A stretch of 20,077 nt of DNA, from positions 1-20,077 of the forward strand of contig URRJ01000017.1 of assembly GCA_900550205.1 (NCBI GenBank), in the 5' to 3' direction. The notes beneath the pieces were generated by a model. That model was given only the letters and a program-made list of their open reading frames with translations, was not told the origin of the DNA and did not search any database. Numbering within the stretch: position 1 is the first letter of the stretch; each line of letters starts with the position of its first letter. The stretch comes from an uncultured Collinsella sp. GTDB lineage: Bacteria; Actinomycetota; Coriobacteriia; Coriobacteriales; Coriobacteriaceae. Shown piece after piece: positions 1-7,734 of this stretch. Both the position numbers and the translations under genes were made by a program.

Positions 1-434
1 CCTTCGCTATGAACGCCCGCCTGTGTGGACAGGTGAATCTCGACGTCGGGAATCGCCGCACGCAGCGCGCATACCAATCCGGCATCGGCAACAATCAGGG
101 CATCGGCGCCCAGCCCCAGCGCGTGAGCTCCCAACGCCACCGCGTCTGCCAACTCGTCATCAAACACGAACACGTTGAGTGTCACGTATACGCGCACACC
201 ATGCGCATGCGCCACGGCACAGCCGCGGGCGAACTCGTCGTCGGTAAAGCCGTGCGCGCTCACGCGAGCGTTAAATCCGCCCAAACCCGCATAGACGGCA
301 TCGGCGCCCGCCGCAATGGCAGCGAGCATCTGATCGAGCCCGCCCGCAGGTGCCAACAGCTCAGGCAGCACCGTCCCGGTAGCACCCGGCCTCTTCCCAT
401 ATTGTTCGTTCGGCCCCATCGTCCGAATCGCCAT
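1..434 (-). CDS. Peptidase U32 family protein, N-terminal part (cut by window edge)
   Basis: Reading the minus strand from an ATG at 434-432 gives 144 codons open to the window edge. The C-terminal part lies outside. After a short variable N-terminus the protein has PELLAPAGGLDQMLAAIAAG followed by ADAVYAGLGGFNARV. This is the characteristic start of the U32 (collagenase-like, YegQ/RlhA/TrhP-type) barrel. Then comes a stretch ending in EIHLSTQAG, where the family has its conserved H-x-S/T-x-Q segment. AAGGAG lies 7 nt upstream of the ATG and supports this start. Family members act in tRNA or rRNA hydroxylation or as proteases; which one cannot be told from this fragment. It diverges from the penicillin-binding protein gene. 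The family call is confident and the subfamily is open. Confidence 0.85.
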   Translation of the reverse strand, partial: MAIRTMGPNEQYGKRPGATGTVLPELLAPAGGLDQMLAAIAAGADAVYAGLGGFNARVSAHGFTDDEFARGCAVAHAHGVRVYVTLNVFVFDDELADAVALGAHALGLGADALIVADAGLVCALRAAIPDVEIHLSTQAGVHSE

Positions 435-500
435 CGACAAACTCCTTACCAAGGTATGCAGTCACTCTGAAAATTGCCATTACCCAGCATACACGAGGCC

Positions 501-531
501 TTGCACGCCCCGGTTTGGTTTATCGTGTAAT
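501..531 (+). promoter_or_regulatory. Weak candidate promoter for the penicillin-binding protein gene
   Basis: In the 166-nt divergent gap, a -10-like TGTAAT (526-531) is preceded by TTGCAC (501-506) with a long 19-nt spacer. The -10 matches 5 of 6 consensus bases but the -35 is poor. It lies about 70 nt before the ATG at 601. Inference only. Confidence 0.3.
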
Positions 532-600
532 AACTTATGTCCATCCTGTCCCGGCGGCGCCAACCAAACCGCCCGGCACGACATACCTGGAGGTCGATAT

Positions 601-2781
601 ATGGGTCCTCGCCAACGACAGGGACGCAGTCGTTCCAAGACGCATGCCCTGCCCATGATCTTGCTCTCGTTTTTGGGCTTTTTGCTTATCGCGGGCGTGG
701 CGTTTGGCATCGGCATGATCGGTAACGTCAACCGCTGGCTGTCCGATCTGCCCGACTACACCGACGCCAATGCCTATCTGGTAAGCGAACCCACCGAAAT
801 CGTCGATTGCAACGGCAACAAGATCGCGAGCTTCTACACGCAAAACCGCAAGTCCGTCACCAAGGACCAGGTCTCTCCGTACGTGCTGCAGGGCACCGTC
901 GACGTTGAGGACGAGCGCTTCTACGAGCACGGCGGTATCGACCTGTGGGGTATCGCGCGTGCCGCCGTGGCAACCGCCTCCGGTGGCCACGAGGGCGCAT
1001 CGACCATCACCCAGCAGCTGGTACGCAACACCATCCTGCAGGAGGAGCAGTTCGATTCGACCATCGAGCGTAAGGTGCGCGAGGCCTATATCGCCATCAA
1101 GATGGAGGAGATGTACTCCAAGGACGAGATCCTTATGATGTACCTCAATACCATCTATTACGGCCACGGCGCCTACGGCATCGAGGCCGCCGCTGAGACC
1201 TACCTGTCCAAGAGCGCCGCCGACCTCACCCTGAGCGAAGCCGCGCTGCTCATCGGCCTTCCCAACTCGCCGTCGCAGTACGATCCCACGGTTAACCCCG
1301 ACCTGGCGCTCTCCCGCCGCAACAAGGTCCTCGACAACATGCTGCGCCTGGGCCATATCACGCAGGAGGAGCACGATGCCGCTCAGGCCGAGCCCATCAC
1401 GCTCAACGTGACCGAGATTTCGGGCAGCGGTGTCGACGTCTACTCTCAGCCCTACTTTGTGGCCTATGTTAAGAAGCTTCTGGAGCAGGAGTTCTCCACC
1501 GATGTGCTCTTTAAGGGTGGCCTGACCGTCAAGACCACCATCGACCCGACCATGCAGCAGGTAGCCGAGAACGCCGTGCGCGCCCAGCTCGATACGCTTT
1601 CGCTCGACGGCCTAGACATGGGCATGGTCGTTGTCGACCCCAAGACCGGCTATATCAAGTGCATGGTGGGTGGCTACGACTACAACGCCGACGAGAACCA
1701 CGTCAACCACGCCACGGCCAAGCGTCCCGTGGGCTCCACGTTTAAGGCCTTTACGCTGGCCACTGCCATCCAAAACGGCATGAACCCCAACGTCACCCTC
1801 AACTGCAACTCGCCGCTCAAGGCCAAGGGCACCACGACCGAGGTGCAAAACTACGCCAACCAAAGCTACGGCACCATCACGCTCAAGCAGGCGACGGCAT
1901 ACTCCTCCAACACCGGCTATATCCAGGTTGCAGAGGCTATCGGCAATAACAAGATCATGTCGCTCGTCAAAAAGCTCGGCATCGATCCTTCTAAGGACAA
2001 TATCGAGGACGTTCCCGTCATGACTCTCGGCACCGGCTCCATCTCGCCGCTCGAGATGGCCGCGGCCTATGCCACGTTTGCCAACGGCGGTTACTATCGC
2101 CAGCCGATCGCCATCACCGAGATTGATTCGCGAACCGGCTCGGTACTGTACCAGCACACCGATAACCCCACACAGGTGCTCTCCACCGGCGAGGCCGCGG
2201 CAGTGACCGATGTCCTGACCGGCGTCATGCAGGGCAGCGGCACGGGTGCCGCCGGCGCTCTGAGCGTGAACCAGCCCTATGCCGGCAAGACAGGTACCAC
2301 CGACAACACCACCAACCTGTGGTTCTGCGGCTACACCCCGCAGCTGGCATGCGCCCTGTGGACCGGCTACTCCGCAGGTGAGATTCCCATCCAAAAGTAC
2401 GGCACGGACCTGCTGGGCGACAGCACTAACCTGCCCGTCTTTAAGAAGTTCATGAACACCGTCCTTGCCGGCACCAACCGCGAGGAGTTCCCGACGGGCA
2501 CTGCCCCCACGTATAAGAACAACAACGTCTGGAAGTTCTACGGCACCAGCAACACCAAGAAGGCGGAAAGCGACACCGAGGACAAAGACGAGGAAGAGAC
2601 CACCACGACCACGACGACGACCACCACGACCACCGAGACCACGGGCGGCAACACCACGGGTGGCACCGGAACGACCGGTGACTCGACCGGCGGCGACGGT
2701 AGCGGTGGCGAAGGCGGCGGCGAGGGCGGTTCCCCCACTCCAACGCCTACGCCCACACCCGATTCCTCTACAGGTCAGTAG
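601..2781 (+). CDS. Class A penicillin-binding protein (transglycosylase/transpeptidase)
   Basis: This 726-aa bifunctional peptidoglycan synthase polymerises lipid II into glycan strands and cross-links the stem peptides on the outer face of the membrane. A short basic cytoplasmic tail is followed by one membrane anchor (about residues 18-41). The glycosyltransferase-51 domain shows EDERFYEHGG (103-112, catalytic Glu103) and GASTITQQLVRN (132-143). The transpeptidase domain shows all three motifs: STFK (nucleophile Ser379, Lys382), SSN (435-437) and KTGT (563-566). Residues 660-726 form a low-complexity tail: acidic, then a Thr run, a Gly-rich part and Pro-Thr repeats. The ATG at 601 has GGAGG 7 nt upstream. 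The gene is monocistronic here and ends at its own terminator. The family is certain; the ponA/pbp1 paralogue is not resolved. Confidence 0.97.
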   Translation: MGPRQRQGRSRSKTHALPMILLSFLGFLLIAGVAFGIGMIGNVNRWLSDLPDYTDANAYLVSEPTEIVDCNGNKIASFYTQNRKSVTKDQVSPYVLQGTVDVEDERFYEHGGIDLWGIARAAVATASGGHEGASTITQQLVRNTILQEEQFDSTIERKVREAYIAIKMEEMYSKDEILMMYLNTIYYGHGAYGIEAAAETYLSKSAADLTLSEAALLIGLPNSPSQYDPTVNPDLALSRRNKVLDNMLRLGHITQEEHDAAQAEPITLNVTEISGSGVDVYSQPYFVAYVKKLLEQEFSTDVLFKGGLTVKTTIDPTMQQVAENAVRAQLDTLSLDGLDMGMVVVDPKTGYIKCMVGGYDYNADENHVNHATAKRPVGSTFKAFTLATAIQNGMNPNVTLNCNSPLKAKGTTTEVQNYANQSYGTITLKQATAYSSNTGYIQVAEAIGNNKIMSLVKKLGIDPSKDNIEDVPVMTLGTGSISPLEMAAAYATFANGGYYRQPIAITEIDSRTGSVLYQHTDNPTQVLSTGEAAAVTDVLTGVMQGSGTGAAGALSVNQPYAGKTGTTDNTTNLWFCGYTPQLACALWTGYSAGEIPIQKYGTDLLGDSTNLPVFKKFMNTVLAGTNREEFPTGTAPTYKNNNVWKFYGTSNTKKAESDTEDKDEEETTTTTTTTTTTTETTGGNTTGGTGTTGDSTGGDGSGGEGGGEGGSPTPTPTPTPDSSTGQ

Positions 2782-2801
2782 GCACCCAGCCATAGCCAAT
2801 C

Positions 2802-2843
2802 AAAGGCGCCCGAGTAGATCAAATGCTGCTCGGGCGCCTTTTT
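2802..2843 (+). terminator. Intrinsic terminator of the penicillin-binding protein gene
   Basis: A 16-bp stem pairs 2802-2817 with 2826-2841 (one G-T wobble) around an 8-nt loop, and runs into TTTTT. It begins 20 nt after the stop codon. Confidence 0.93.
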
Positions 2844-2885
2844 GTCACGAGAAACCTCGCACGCGCCTCAACACGATACGGCAAT

Positions 2886-2915
2886 AAAAAAGGGCGCCGA
2901 CCATCGTCGACGCCC
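2886..2915 (-). terminator. Intrinsic terminator of argR
   Basis: Read on the minus strand, GGGCGTCGAC (2915-2906) pairs with GTCGGCGCCC (2901-2892, one wobble) across a GATG loop. Six T residues follow at 2891-2886. It lies about 40 nt after the argR stop and faces the terminator at 2802-2843, so the two convergent genes are insulated from each other. Confidence 0.9.
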
Positions 2916-2957
2916 CCTTACAAGGCTCTGTAGCCGCCTGCACGACGCGGTTCTCGC

Positions 2958-3395
2958 CTACTTACGAGAGTTGCTCAGCTTGTTGATGAGGGCCTCCAGG
3001 CGCTCGCCATCCTCGGCGGTCTGGGCGATAACCAAGATGGTGTCGTTACCGGCGAGCGAACCGAGCACGTCGGGCAGCTCGGCGGCATCGACCGCAGCGG
3101 CAATGCCCGAAGCGGTGCCAGGCTGAGCCTTGATCATAACCAGGTTGTCGGTGCGCAGAACGCCCGTTACCAATTCGGAAACCATACGCTGCAGATGCAA
3201 GTCCTCAGCCAGGACATAGATACCCTCGGGAAGCTTGCGCAGCCCCATATCGGCAATGTCGCGCGAAACGGTCGCCTGCGTGCAATCGAAACCCATGGCA
3301 CGGAGCTCGTCCACCAGCACGCGCTGCGTGCGAACATCCTTGTTGCGCACGATATCTCTAATGGCATCCTGGCGCCCATTGCGTTTTTTAGCCAT
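2958..3395 (-). CDS. argR: Arginine repressor ArgR
   Basis: The product is 145 aa, close to the usual size of this hexameric, arginine-dependent regulator of arginine biosynthesis and catabolism. The N-terminal winged-helix domain carries the recognition segment TQATVSRDI (39-47). The C-terminal oligomerisation and arginine-binding domain has GTASGIAAAVD (93-103) and GNDTIL (116-121), matching the family GTA...D and G-D-D-T motifs. The reading frame opens further upstream to 3431. The ATG at 3395 is preferred because it has GAGG 7 nt upstream and gives the normal N-terminus (MAKKRNGRQ). No arginine genes adjoin it, so it presumably acts in trans. A palindrome in its own upstream region suggests autoregulation. 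Confidence 0.93.
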   Translation of the reverse strand: MAKKRNGRQDAIRDIVRNKDVRTQRVLVDELRAMGFDCTQATVSRDIADMGLRKLPEGIYVLAEDLHLQRMVSELVTGVLRTDNLVMIKAQPGTASGIAAAVDAAELPDVLGSLAGNDTILVIAQTAEDGERLEALINKLSNSRK

Positions 3396-3423
3396 ACAAA
3401 ACCTCACTCCATAGATGGCGGAG

Positions 3424-3443
3424 ACAATCAATCAGTGATTGTA
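3424..3443 (-). promoter_or_regulatory. Candidate argR promoter -10 with overlapping inverted repeat
   Basis: ACAATCA (3424-3430) and TGATTGT (3436-3442) are exact inverted repeats around 5 nt, making a 19-bp site of about the size of an ARG box. On the minus strand its edge overlaps TACAAT (3443-3438), a 5/6 match to a -10 box, about 45 nt before the argR ATG. The base content is AT-rich, as ARG boxes are, but the sequence is not the TGAAT/ATTCA consensus. Autorepression is an inference. Confidence 0.4.
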
Positions 3444-3485
3444 TAGTTTAGCGCTATTTAAGGGTATTTGTGAATAAGAACGCAT

Positions 3486-3517
3486 TTCGAAACAATTCCA
3501 TGCAAGATTGTTTCGAA
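3486..3517 (-). repeat. 11-bp perfect inverted repeat downstream of the glycosyltransferase gene
   Basis: TTCGAAACAAT (3486-3496) and ATTGTTTCGAA (3507-3517) pair perfectly around 10 nt. The site starts about 10 nt past the stop codon of the minus-strand glycosyltransferase gene. There is no U-tract on that strand, so it is not a standard intrinsic terminator. It could be an mRNA 3' stem or a protein-binding site ahead of argR. Confidence 0.6.
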
Positions 3518-3527
3518 CATAGCCGTC

Positions 3528-4568
3528 TTAAGCAGTTTTGACGCCCGTCCGGTTAAAAAAAGCGGCCAGGTGCGTATACATCACGCAACGCGCAGGCTTG
3601 GCACTGGCAATCGGTCCAAACAACAGGCCGAGTCCACGATGGTTATCCTTGAGTGCCGCGGCCATCTGACGAGTTCGAGATGCATCGAGCATATCACGCA
3701 TACGAGCGGAACGCTCAATTGAAGAAACCCCATGCGGGCTCAAGCACAAATTTTCGATGCAGGCGACCAGCCCGGCGAAGTAAAACATATGGCTCGCAAC
3801 CTTTAGCTGCGTGTCACCGCCCGCCTCTACAAGCGAATCAGTAAGCTCGTCGAGCGCCCGGGCGTCATCGGTCAGCTTGGCAAACAATGTGGGGTCAAAA
3901 GCATCTGTAAGCCGTGGCGCCACCGCATGGAAACAGGCGCCACCGCACCCGGATATGCGTTGTGCCTGCGAAAGGGCACATGTCATAAACCCAATCGAGC
4001 GAAGCGCACGGCCGCGCGACAAACACGTCTCGAACAACGAGCGGCTGTACATCACACCGGAAGTCTGGGCAATCAAGCCGCCGGAAATCATCTGAGGCAG
4101 ACCAGCCGCCAAAGAAGCACGGTCATCGATCGCAAGAGAGGTGGCATCCAGCACGCGCGAATGACGCTCACGATGAGCATCGTAGCGGTCGAGCGATGCC
4201 GTGGGAATCACCATGTCTGCCGCAGCATCGCACGCAACATCGACCATCTTGGAAAGAGACTGTGGGGCAAACCACTCGTCGGCGTTCATGGCAACAATCT
4301 GCAATCCACGCGAGGCGGCAAAACCAGCCTTGAGACATGCTCCGTGCGCCGAATCCTCGACGTCAATCAAATCGATGTGAATATCCCTGCCGGCGGCAAC
4401 TTCGAGCGAATGGTGCACGCCCGGCGCAACGTCGCGACAAACCACGACAATTTGCAGGTCATAGAGGTCTTGGTTCTGAACGCTCTCGAGCGCGCGCATC
4501 GCATAGCTGGGCGAACCCTCGACAATAAGAATCACCGAAAGTCGCGGATGCGAACCACGTCGAACCAA
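3528..4568 (-). CDS. Glycosyltransferase family 2-like protein
   Basis: The product is 346 aa. Residues 8-45 have the N-terminal GT-A nucleotide-binding look of family 2 (LSVILIVEG, then ALESVQNQDLYDLQIVVV). AHGACLKAGFAASRGLQIVAMNADEWFAP follows, at about residues 74-102. This aligns with the usual G-x-x-x-A-x-N-x-G-hydrophobic-LDSDD region, but the metal-binding motif reads NADE (95-98) instead of D-S-D-D. The C-terminal half (about 125-346) is not recognised and shows no clear membrane span. The start is TTG at 4568-4566 with GAGG about 9 nt upstream; no ATG fits the domain. It lies downstream of truA after a 161-nt gap, so it may have its own promoter. The substrate is unknown, and the altered motif leaves activity uncertain. 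Confidence 0.7.
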   Translation of the reverse strand: MVRRGSHPRLSVILIVEGSPSYAMRALESVQNQDLYDLQIVVVCRDVAPGVHHSLEVAAGRDIHIDLIDVEDSAHGACLKAGFAASRGLQIVAMNADEWFAPQSLSKMVDVACDAAADMVIPTASLDRYDAHRERHSRVLDATSLAIDDRASLAAGLPQMISGGLIAQTSGVMYSRSLFETCLSRGRALRSIGFMTCALSQAQRISGCGGACFHAVAPRLTDAFDPTLFAKLTDDARALDELTDSLVEAGGDTQLKVASHMFYFAGLVACIENLCLSPHGVSSIERSARMRDMLDASRTRQMAAALKDNHRGLGLLFGPIASAKPARCVMYTHLAAFFNRTGVKTA

Positions 4569-4648
4569 GTTTTCCGTCCTCTCGACAGCGCCAAATCAAA
4601 CCGTCGTTCATGGTACACCCGAGCTATAAAAGCAACGAGCCGCCTAAC

Positions 4649-4677
4649 ATGTTGCACGCCAAGAACAGATGTTGCAC
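4649..4677. repeat. Direct repeat ATGTTGCAC x2, 20-bp period
   Basis: ATGTTGCAC occurs at 4649-4657 and 4669-4677, so the copies are two helical turns apart. They lie in the 161-nt gap (4569-4729) upstream of the glycosyltransferase gene. The gap also has a small palindrome, CACATAGTATGTG (4690-4702). No convincing promoter was found there. Possible regulator-binding site; inference. Confidence 0.4.
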
Positions 4678-4729
4678 ACGCGCAGCTCACACATAGTATG
4701 TGCCAGGTACGGACGCGCCGAGCACTCCC

Positions 4730-5554
4730 CTAGTCGAGCACGACAAGCTCGTCGGGGCCGTAATCCACACCCATAAACGTAAGGCCGCAGGCAGGCGCCG
4801 TGGGACCCGCAGCGGTACGGTCGCAGGCATCAATGACCTCGCGCATCCACTGGGGATCGCGGCGACGCATGCCGATCTCCACGAGCGTGCCCACAATCGT
4901 TCGCACCATCGAATGTAAAAATGCGTTGCCCTCGATGGTAAACGTCAGGATATCCTCGCCAAAAGCGACCTCGTGGCCAAACTCGGCACGCATCACGCAG
5001 CGGTGCGTGGGCTTGCCCACGGCAGAGGCGACCTTGCAAAAGCTCTTAAAGTCCTGTTCGCCCAGCAGCGCAGGACAGGCCGCAGACATAGCCTCGACGT
5101 CCAAGGGGTAGCGATGCCACCACACCGCACCGCGCGAGAGCACGGGGCGTGCATCGCGATCGGCAATGCGGTACGCATACGTACGCGACCGCGCGTCAAA
5201 GCGCGCAGAAAAGCCCTTACGGGCCTTGTAGACCTCGTTTATGGCGATATCTTTAGGCAGGAGGGCATCCATAGCCCTCAGCCACCTACGGCGCGTACAC
5301 GCCAGCTCAGCGTCCGTTACGGGCACGCTAATATACTGCGCTACCGCATGCACACCGGCATCGGTACGCCCCGCACACGTCAGATCGATTGGGCGGCGCA
5401 GCAGCGTCTCGATAGCGCGGCGCAACTCGCCCGCAACGGTCGTCTGGCCCGGCTGCTCGGCAAATCCGCTATAGGACGAGCCATCGTAAGCCACGCGGAA
5501 AACGAGTGTGGCATCGAGCTCTAGAATCGAATTGAAATTAGACGGCGCGGTCAT
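4730..5554 (-). CDS. truA: tRNA pseudouridine synthase TruA
   Basis: TruA makes pseudouridine at positions 38-40 of the tRNA anticodon arm. The 274-aa product shows the N-terminal fold start FRVAYDGSSYSGFAEQPG and the catalytic motif GRTDAGVHA (62-70, nucleophile Asp65). It also has the family segments KGFSARFDARSRTYAYRI and FLHSMVRTIVGTLVEIG. The frame opens 15 nt further upstream from a TTG. The ATG at 5554 is preferred because GGGAG sits 5 nt before it. The gene follows rplQ, a common arrangement in Gram-positive bacteria. Here a strong terminator (5590-5620) lies between them, so truA depends on read-through or on an unseen promoter in the remaining 35 nt. Confidence 0.95.
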   Translation of the reverse strand: MTAPSNFNSILELDATLVFRVAYDGSSYSGFAEQPGQTTVAGELRRAIETLLRRPIDLTCAGRTDAGVHAVAQYISVPVTDAELACTRRRWLRAMDALLPKDIAINEVYKARKGFSARFDARSRTYAYRIADRDARPVLSRGAVWWHRYPLDVEAMSAACPALLGEQDFKSFCKVASAVGKPTHRCVMRAEFGHEVAFGEDILTFTIEGNAFLHSMVRTIVGTLVEIGMRRRDPQWMREVIDACDRTAAGPTAPACGLTFMGVDYGPDELVVLD

Positions 5555-5589
5555 GGGCGCTCCCAACAAACAATCAACGGTATCGCGAC

Positions 5590-5620
5590 AAAAAAAGAGG
5601 GGTACGCGAACGTACCCCTC
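5590..5620 (-). terminator. Intrinsic terminator of the ribosomal operon
   Basis: On the minus strand GAGGGGTACG (5620-5611) pairs perfectly with CGTACCCCTC (5606-5597) across a TTCG tetraloop. Seven T residues follow (5596-5590). It lies 26 nt after the rplQ stop. Confidence 0.96.
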
Positions 5621-5646
5621 GAATATAGCCTATGCAGACGGATTGT

Positions 5647-6114
5647 CTACTCAGCGGTCTCCTCGACAGCGGTCTCCTCGACAGCCTCGACCTTCTTGGG
5701 AGCAGCGGCCTTCTTGGGGGCCGGAGCAGCCTTCTTGGCCTTAGGCGTGCAAGGCTCGGTGACGAGCTCCATGATAACGATAGGAGCGTTGTCGCCCTTA
5801 CGGTTACCGAGCTTCATGATGCGGGTGTAACCGCCGTTGCGGTCCTGCCACATGCCCTGAGCAGCCTTGTCGAAGATCTCGGCAACGAGCTGCTTATCGC
5901 CGAGCTTGGCGATGGCCAGACGACGAGAGTGCAGGTCGCCCTTCTTGGCCCAGGTGATGATCGGATCGACGACCGAACGCAGCGCCTTAGCGCGGGTCTC
6001 GGTGGTCTTGATGCGGTCGTTCTCGAAGAGGGCCTTGGCCAGGCTCTTCTTCATGGCCTTGGTGTGGCTCGCATCGGTGCCGAGCTTCAGGCCCTTCTTA
6101 ACGTTGTGACGCAT
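5647..6114 (-). CDS. rplQ: 50S ribosomal protein L17
   Basis: The product is 155 aa. The conserved L17 core covers about residues 1-118: MRHNVKKGLKLGTDASHTKA at the start, LFENDRIKTTETRAKALR (29-46), then GGYTRIMKLGNRKGDNAPI. L17 contacts 23S rRNA near the peptide exit tunnel. A low-complexity Lys/Ala/Pro tail then becomes Glu-rich (about 123-155), an extension beyond the roughly 120-aa core seen in many bacteria. It is the last gene of the operon, 30 nt after rpoA, with an AGGAG site. Confidence 0.97.
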   Translation of the reverse strand: MRHNVKKGLKLGTDASHTKAMKKSLAKALFENDRIKTTETRAKALRSVVDPIITWAKKGDLHSRRLAIAKLGDKQLVAEIFDKAAQGMWQDRNGGYTRIMKLGNRKGDNAPIVIMELVTEPCTPKAKKAAPAPKKAAAPKKVEAVEETAVEETAE

Positions 6115-6144
6115 GGTCTAGTTTCTCCTCAAATATGCGAAGCA

Positions 6145-7086
6145 TTAAGCCTTCAGGCTCAGGCCCATGGACTCAAGCTTGTCCTTCACTTCCTCGATCG
6201 ACTTAACACCGAAGTTACGGATGTTGAGCAGATCGTTCTCCGAGAACTCAACGAGCTGACGGACCGAGTGAATGCTGGCGCGCTTAAGGCAGTTGTAGGA
6301 ACGGACGGAAAGGTCCAGATCCTCGATCTGCTTGTCCAGCTCGGCGTTGTCGTTGGTGACCTCGGGAGCGAAGATCGAAGCCTCCTCCTCGACCTCGGGG
6401 GTCTCGGCAAGGTTCATAAAGGCAGCCATATGCTGGTTGATGATATTGGCAGCCTGGACCACGGCGTCGCGCGGAGCGATGGAACCGTTGGTCTCGATCT
6501 CGAGGACAAGGCGGTCGTAGTCGGTGTGCTGACCGACACGGCAAGCCTCAACGAGCTTGGCGCAACGGGACACCGGCGAGTACAGCGAGTCGACGTGGAT
6601 CACACCGATGGGATCGTTGTCGCGCTTGTTGGCCTCGCCAGAAACATAGCCGCGGCCATAGCCGATGCGCATGCTCATGGTGAGATGGCCACCCTCGGTG
6701 AGCGTAGCAATGTGCTGCTCGGGGTTGACCAGCTCAAACTCGGACGGAATAAAGAAGTCCGCACCGGTGACCTCGCAGGGGCCGTCAACCGAGATGGTGG
6801 CGGTCGCCTCGTCGGTCGTGCCGAGAGCCCTGAAGACAAGACCCTTGACATTCAGGACGATGTCGGTGACATCCTCGACCATGTTAGGGATGGTCATGAA
6901 CTCGTGCTGCGCACCATCGATCTGAATAGCCTCGACGGCGGCACCCTCGAGCGAGGACAGAAGAACGCGACGAAGGGAGTTACCCAGCGTATCGCCGTAA
7001 CCACGCTCGAGCGGCTCGACGGAGACACGAGCAGACGTCTCGTTGATCTCTTCGACCTGAACCTGAGGCCTAATGAATTCTGACAT
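6145..7086 (-). CDS. rpoA: DNA-directed RNA polymerase alpha subunit
   Basis: The product is 313 aa, the standard length. The N-terminal domain that dimerises and nucleates core assembly has LERGYGDTLGNSLRRVLLSS (26-45). After an acidic linker (about 218-245) the C-terminal domain, which binds UP elements and activators, has LSVRSYNCLKRASIHSV and NIRNFGVKSIEEVKDKLESM. The helix-hairpin motif reads FGVKS where many bacteria have LGKKS. GGAGG precedes the ATG. It sits between rpsD and rplQ as in the classical alpha operon. Confidence 0.98.
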   Translation of the reverse strand: MSEFIRPQVQVEEINETSARVSVEPLERGYGDTLGNSLRRVLLSSLEGAAVEAIQIDGAQHEFMTIPNMVEDVTDIVLNVKGLVFRALGTTDEATATISVDGPCEVTGADFFIPSEFELVNPEQHIATLTEGGHLTMSMRIGYGRGYVSGEANKRDNDPIGVIHVDSLYSPVSRCAKLVEACRVGQHTDYDRLVLEIETNGSIAPRDAVVQAANIINQHMAAFMNLAETPEVEEEASIFAPEVTNDNAELDKQIEDLDLSVRSYNCLKRASIHSVRQLVEFSENDLLNIRNFGVKSIEEVKDKLESMGLSLKA

Positions 7087-7118
7087 GTATTACCTCCAGC
7101 CTCAGCAGCCCGGATGGA

Positions 7119-7715
7119 CTACTTAGAGTAGAGCTCGACGATGAGCTGCTCGTTGATATCACCGCTGATCTGCTCACGCGTCGGCAGAGCGAGCACGTTA
7201 CCAGACAGCTTCTCGATATCGACCTCGAGCCAGCCAGGGACCTCAAAGCGCTCGGAGGAAATCAGGGCCTCCTTGATGGGGAGGAGGTCACGGAACTTCT
7301 CGCCGACAGCGACGACGTCGCCGGCCTTGACGCGGTAGGACGGGATGTCCACGCGCTTGCCGTTCACGGTGAAGTGACCGTGACGGACGGACTGACGAGC
7401 CTCTTTGCGGGTGCGGGCGAAGCCAAGACGGAAGACGACGTTGTCGAGGCGAGACTCAAGAATGATCATGAGGTTCTCACCGGTGACGCCGTTCATCTTA
7501 CGGGCCTTGTTGAAGTAGCCGTGGAACTGCTTCTCCAGAACGCCATAGATGAACTTGACCTTCTGCTTCTCGCGCAGCTGCATGCCGTACTCAGATTCCT
7601 TGCGACGGCGCTTGGGCTGACGGATAGATTCCTTCTTGCTGCTGTAACCGAGCTCAGCGGGATCGATCCCGAGCTGACGGCAGCGCTTAAGAACAGGAGT
7701 CCTGTCGATTGCCAT
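7119..7715 (-). CDS. rpsD: 30S ribosomal protein S4
   Basis: The product is 198 aa. S4 is a primary 16S rRNA binder and assembly initiator. The S4 RNA-binding domain appears as ESRLDNVVFRLGFARTRKEA followed by QSVRHGHFTVNGKRVDIPSY. The N-terminal region lacks the CxxC zinc ligands found in the C+ form of S4 (only one Cys, in LKRCRQLG), so this is the zinc-independent form. In several bacteria S4 is the autoregulator of the alpha operon; no S4 site was identified here. Confidence 0.97.
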   Translation of the reverse strand: MAIDRTPVLKRCRQLGIDPAELGYSSKKESIRQPKRRRKESEYGMQLREKQKVKFIYGVLEKQFHGYFNKARKMNGVTGENLMIILESRLDNVVFRLGFARTRKEARQSVRHGHFTVNGKRVDIPSYRVKAGDVVAVGEKFRDLLPIKEALISSERFEVPGWLEVDIEKLSGNVLALPTREQISGDINEQLIVELYSK

Positions 7716-7734
7716 ATTGATACGATCCTTTCAG

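Noticed and set aside
1612..2799. Long minus-strand open frame antisense to the penicillin-binding protein
   Set aside because: The plus-strand protein carries all catalytic motifs; the antisense product is a low-complexity GC-bias artefact.
5632..7083. Long plus-strand open frame (483 codons) antisense to rplQ and rpoA
   Set aside because: It is a codon-bias shadow of rpoA and rplQ: no ribosome-binding site, no family resemblance, and both minus-strand genes are unambiguous.
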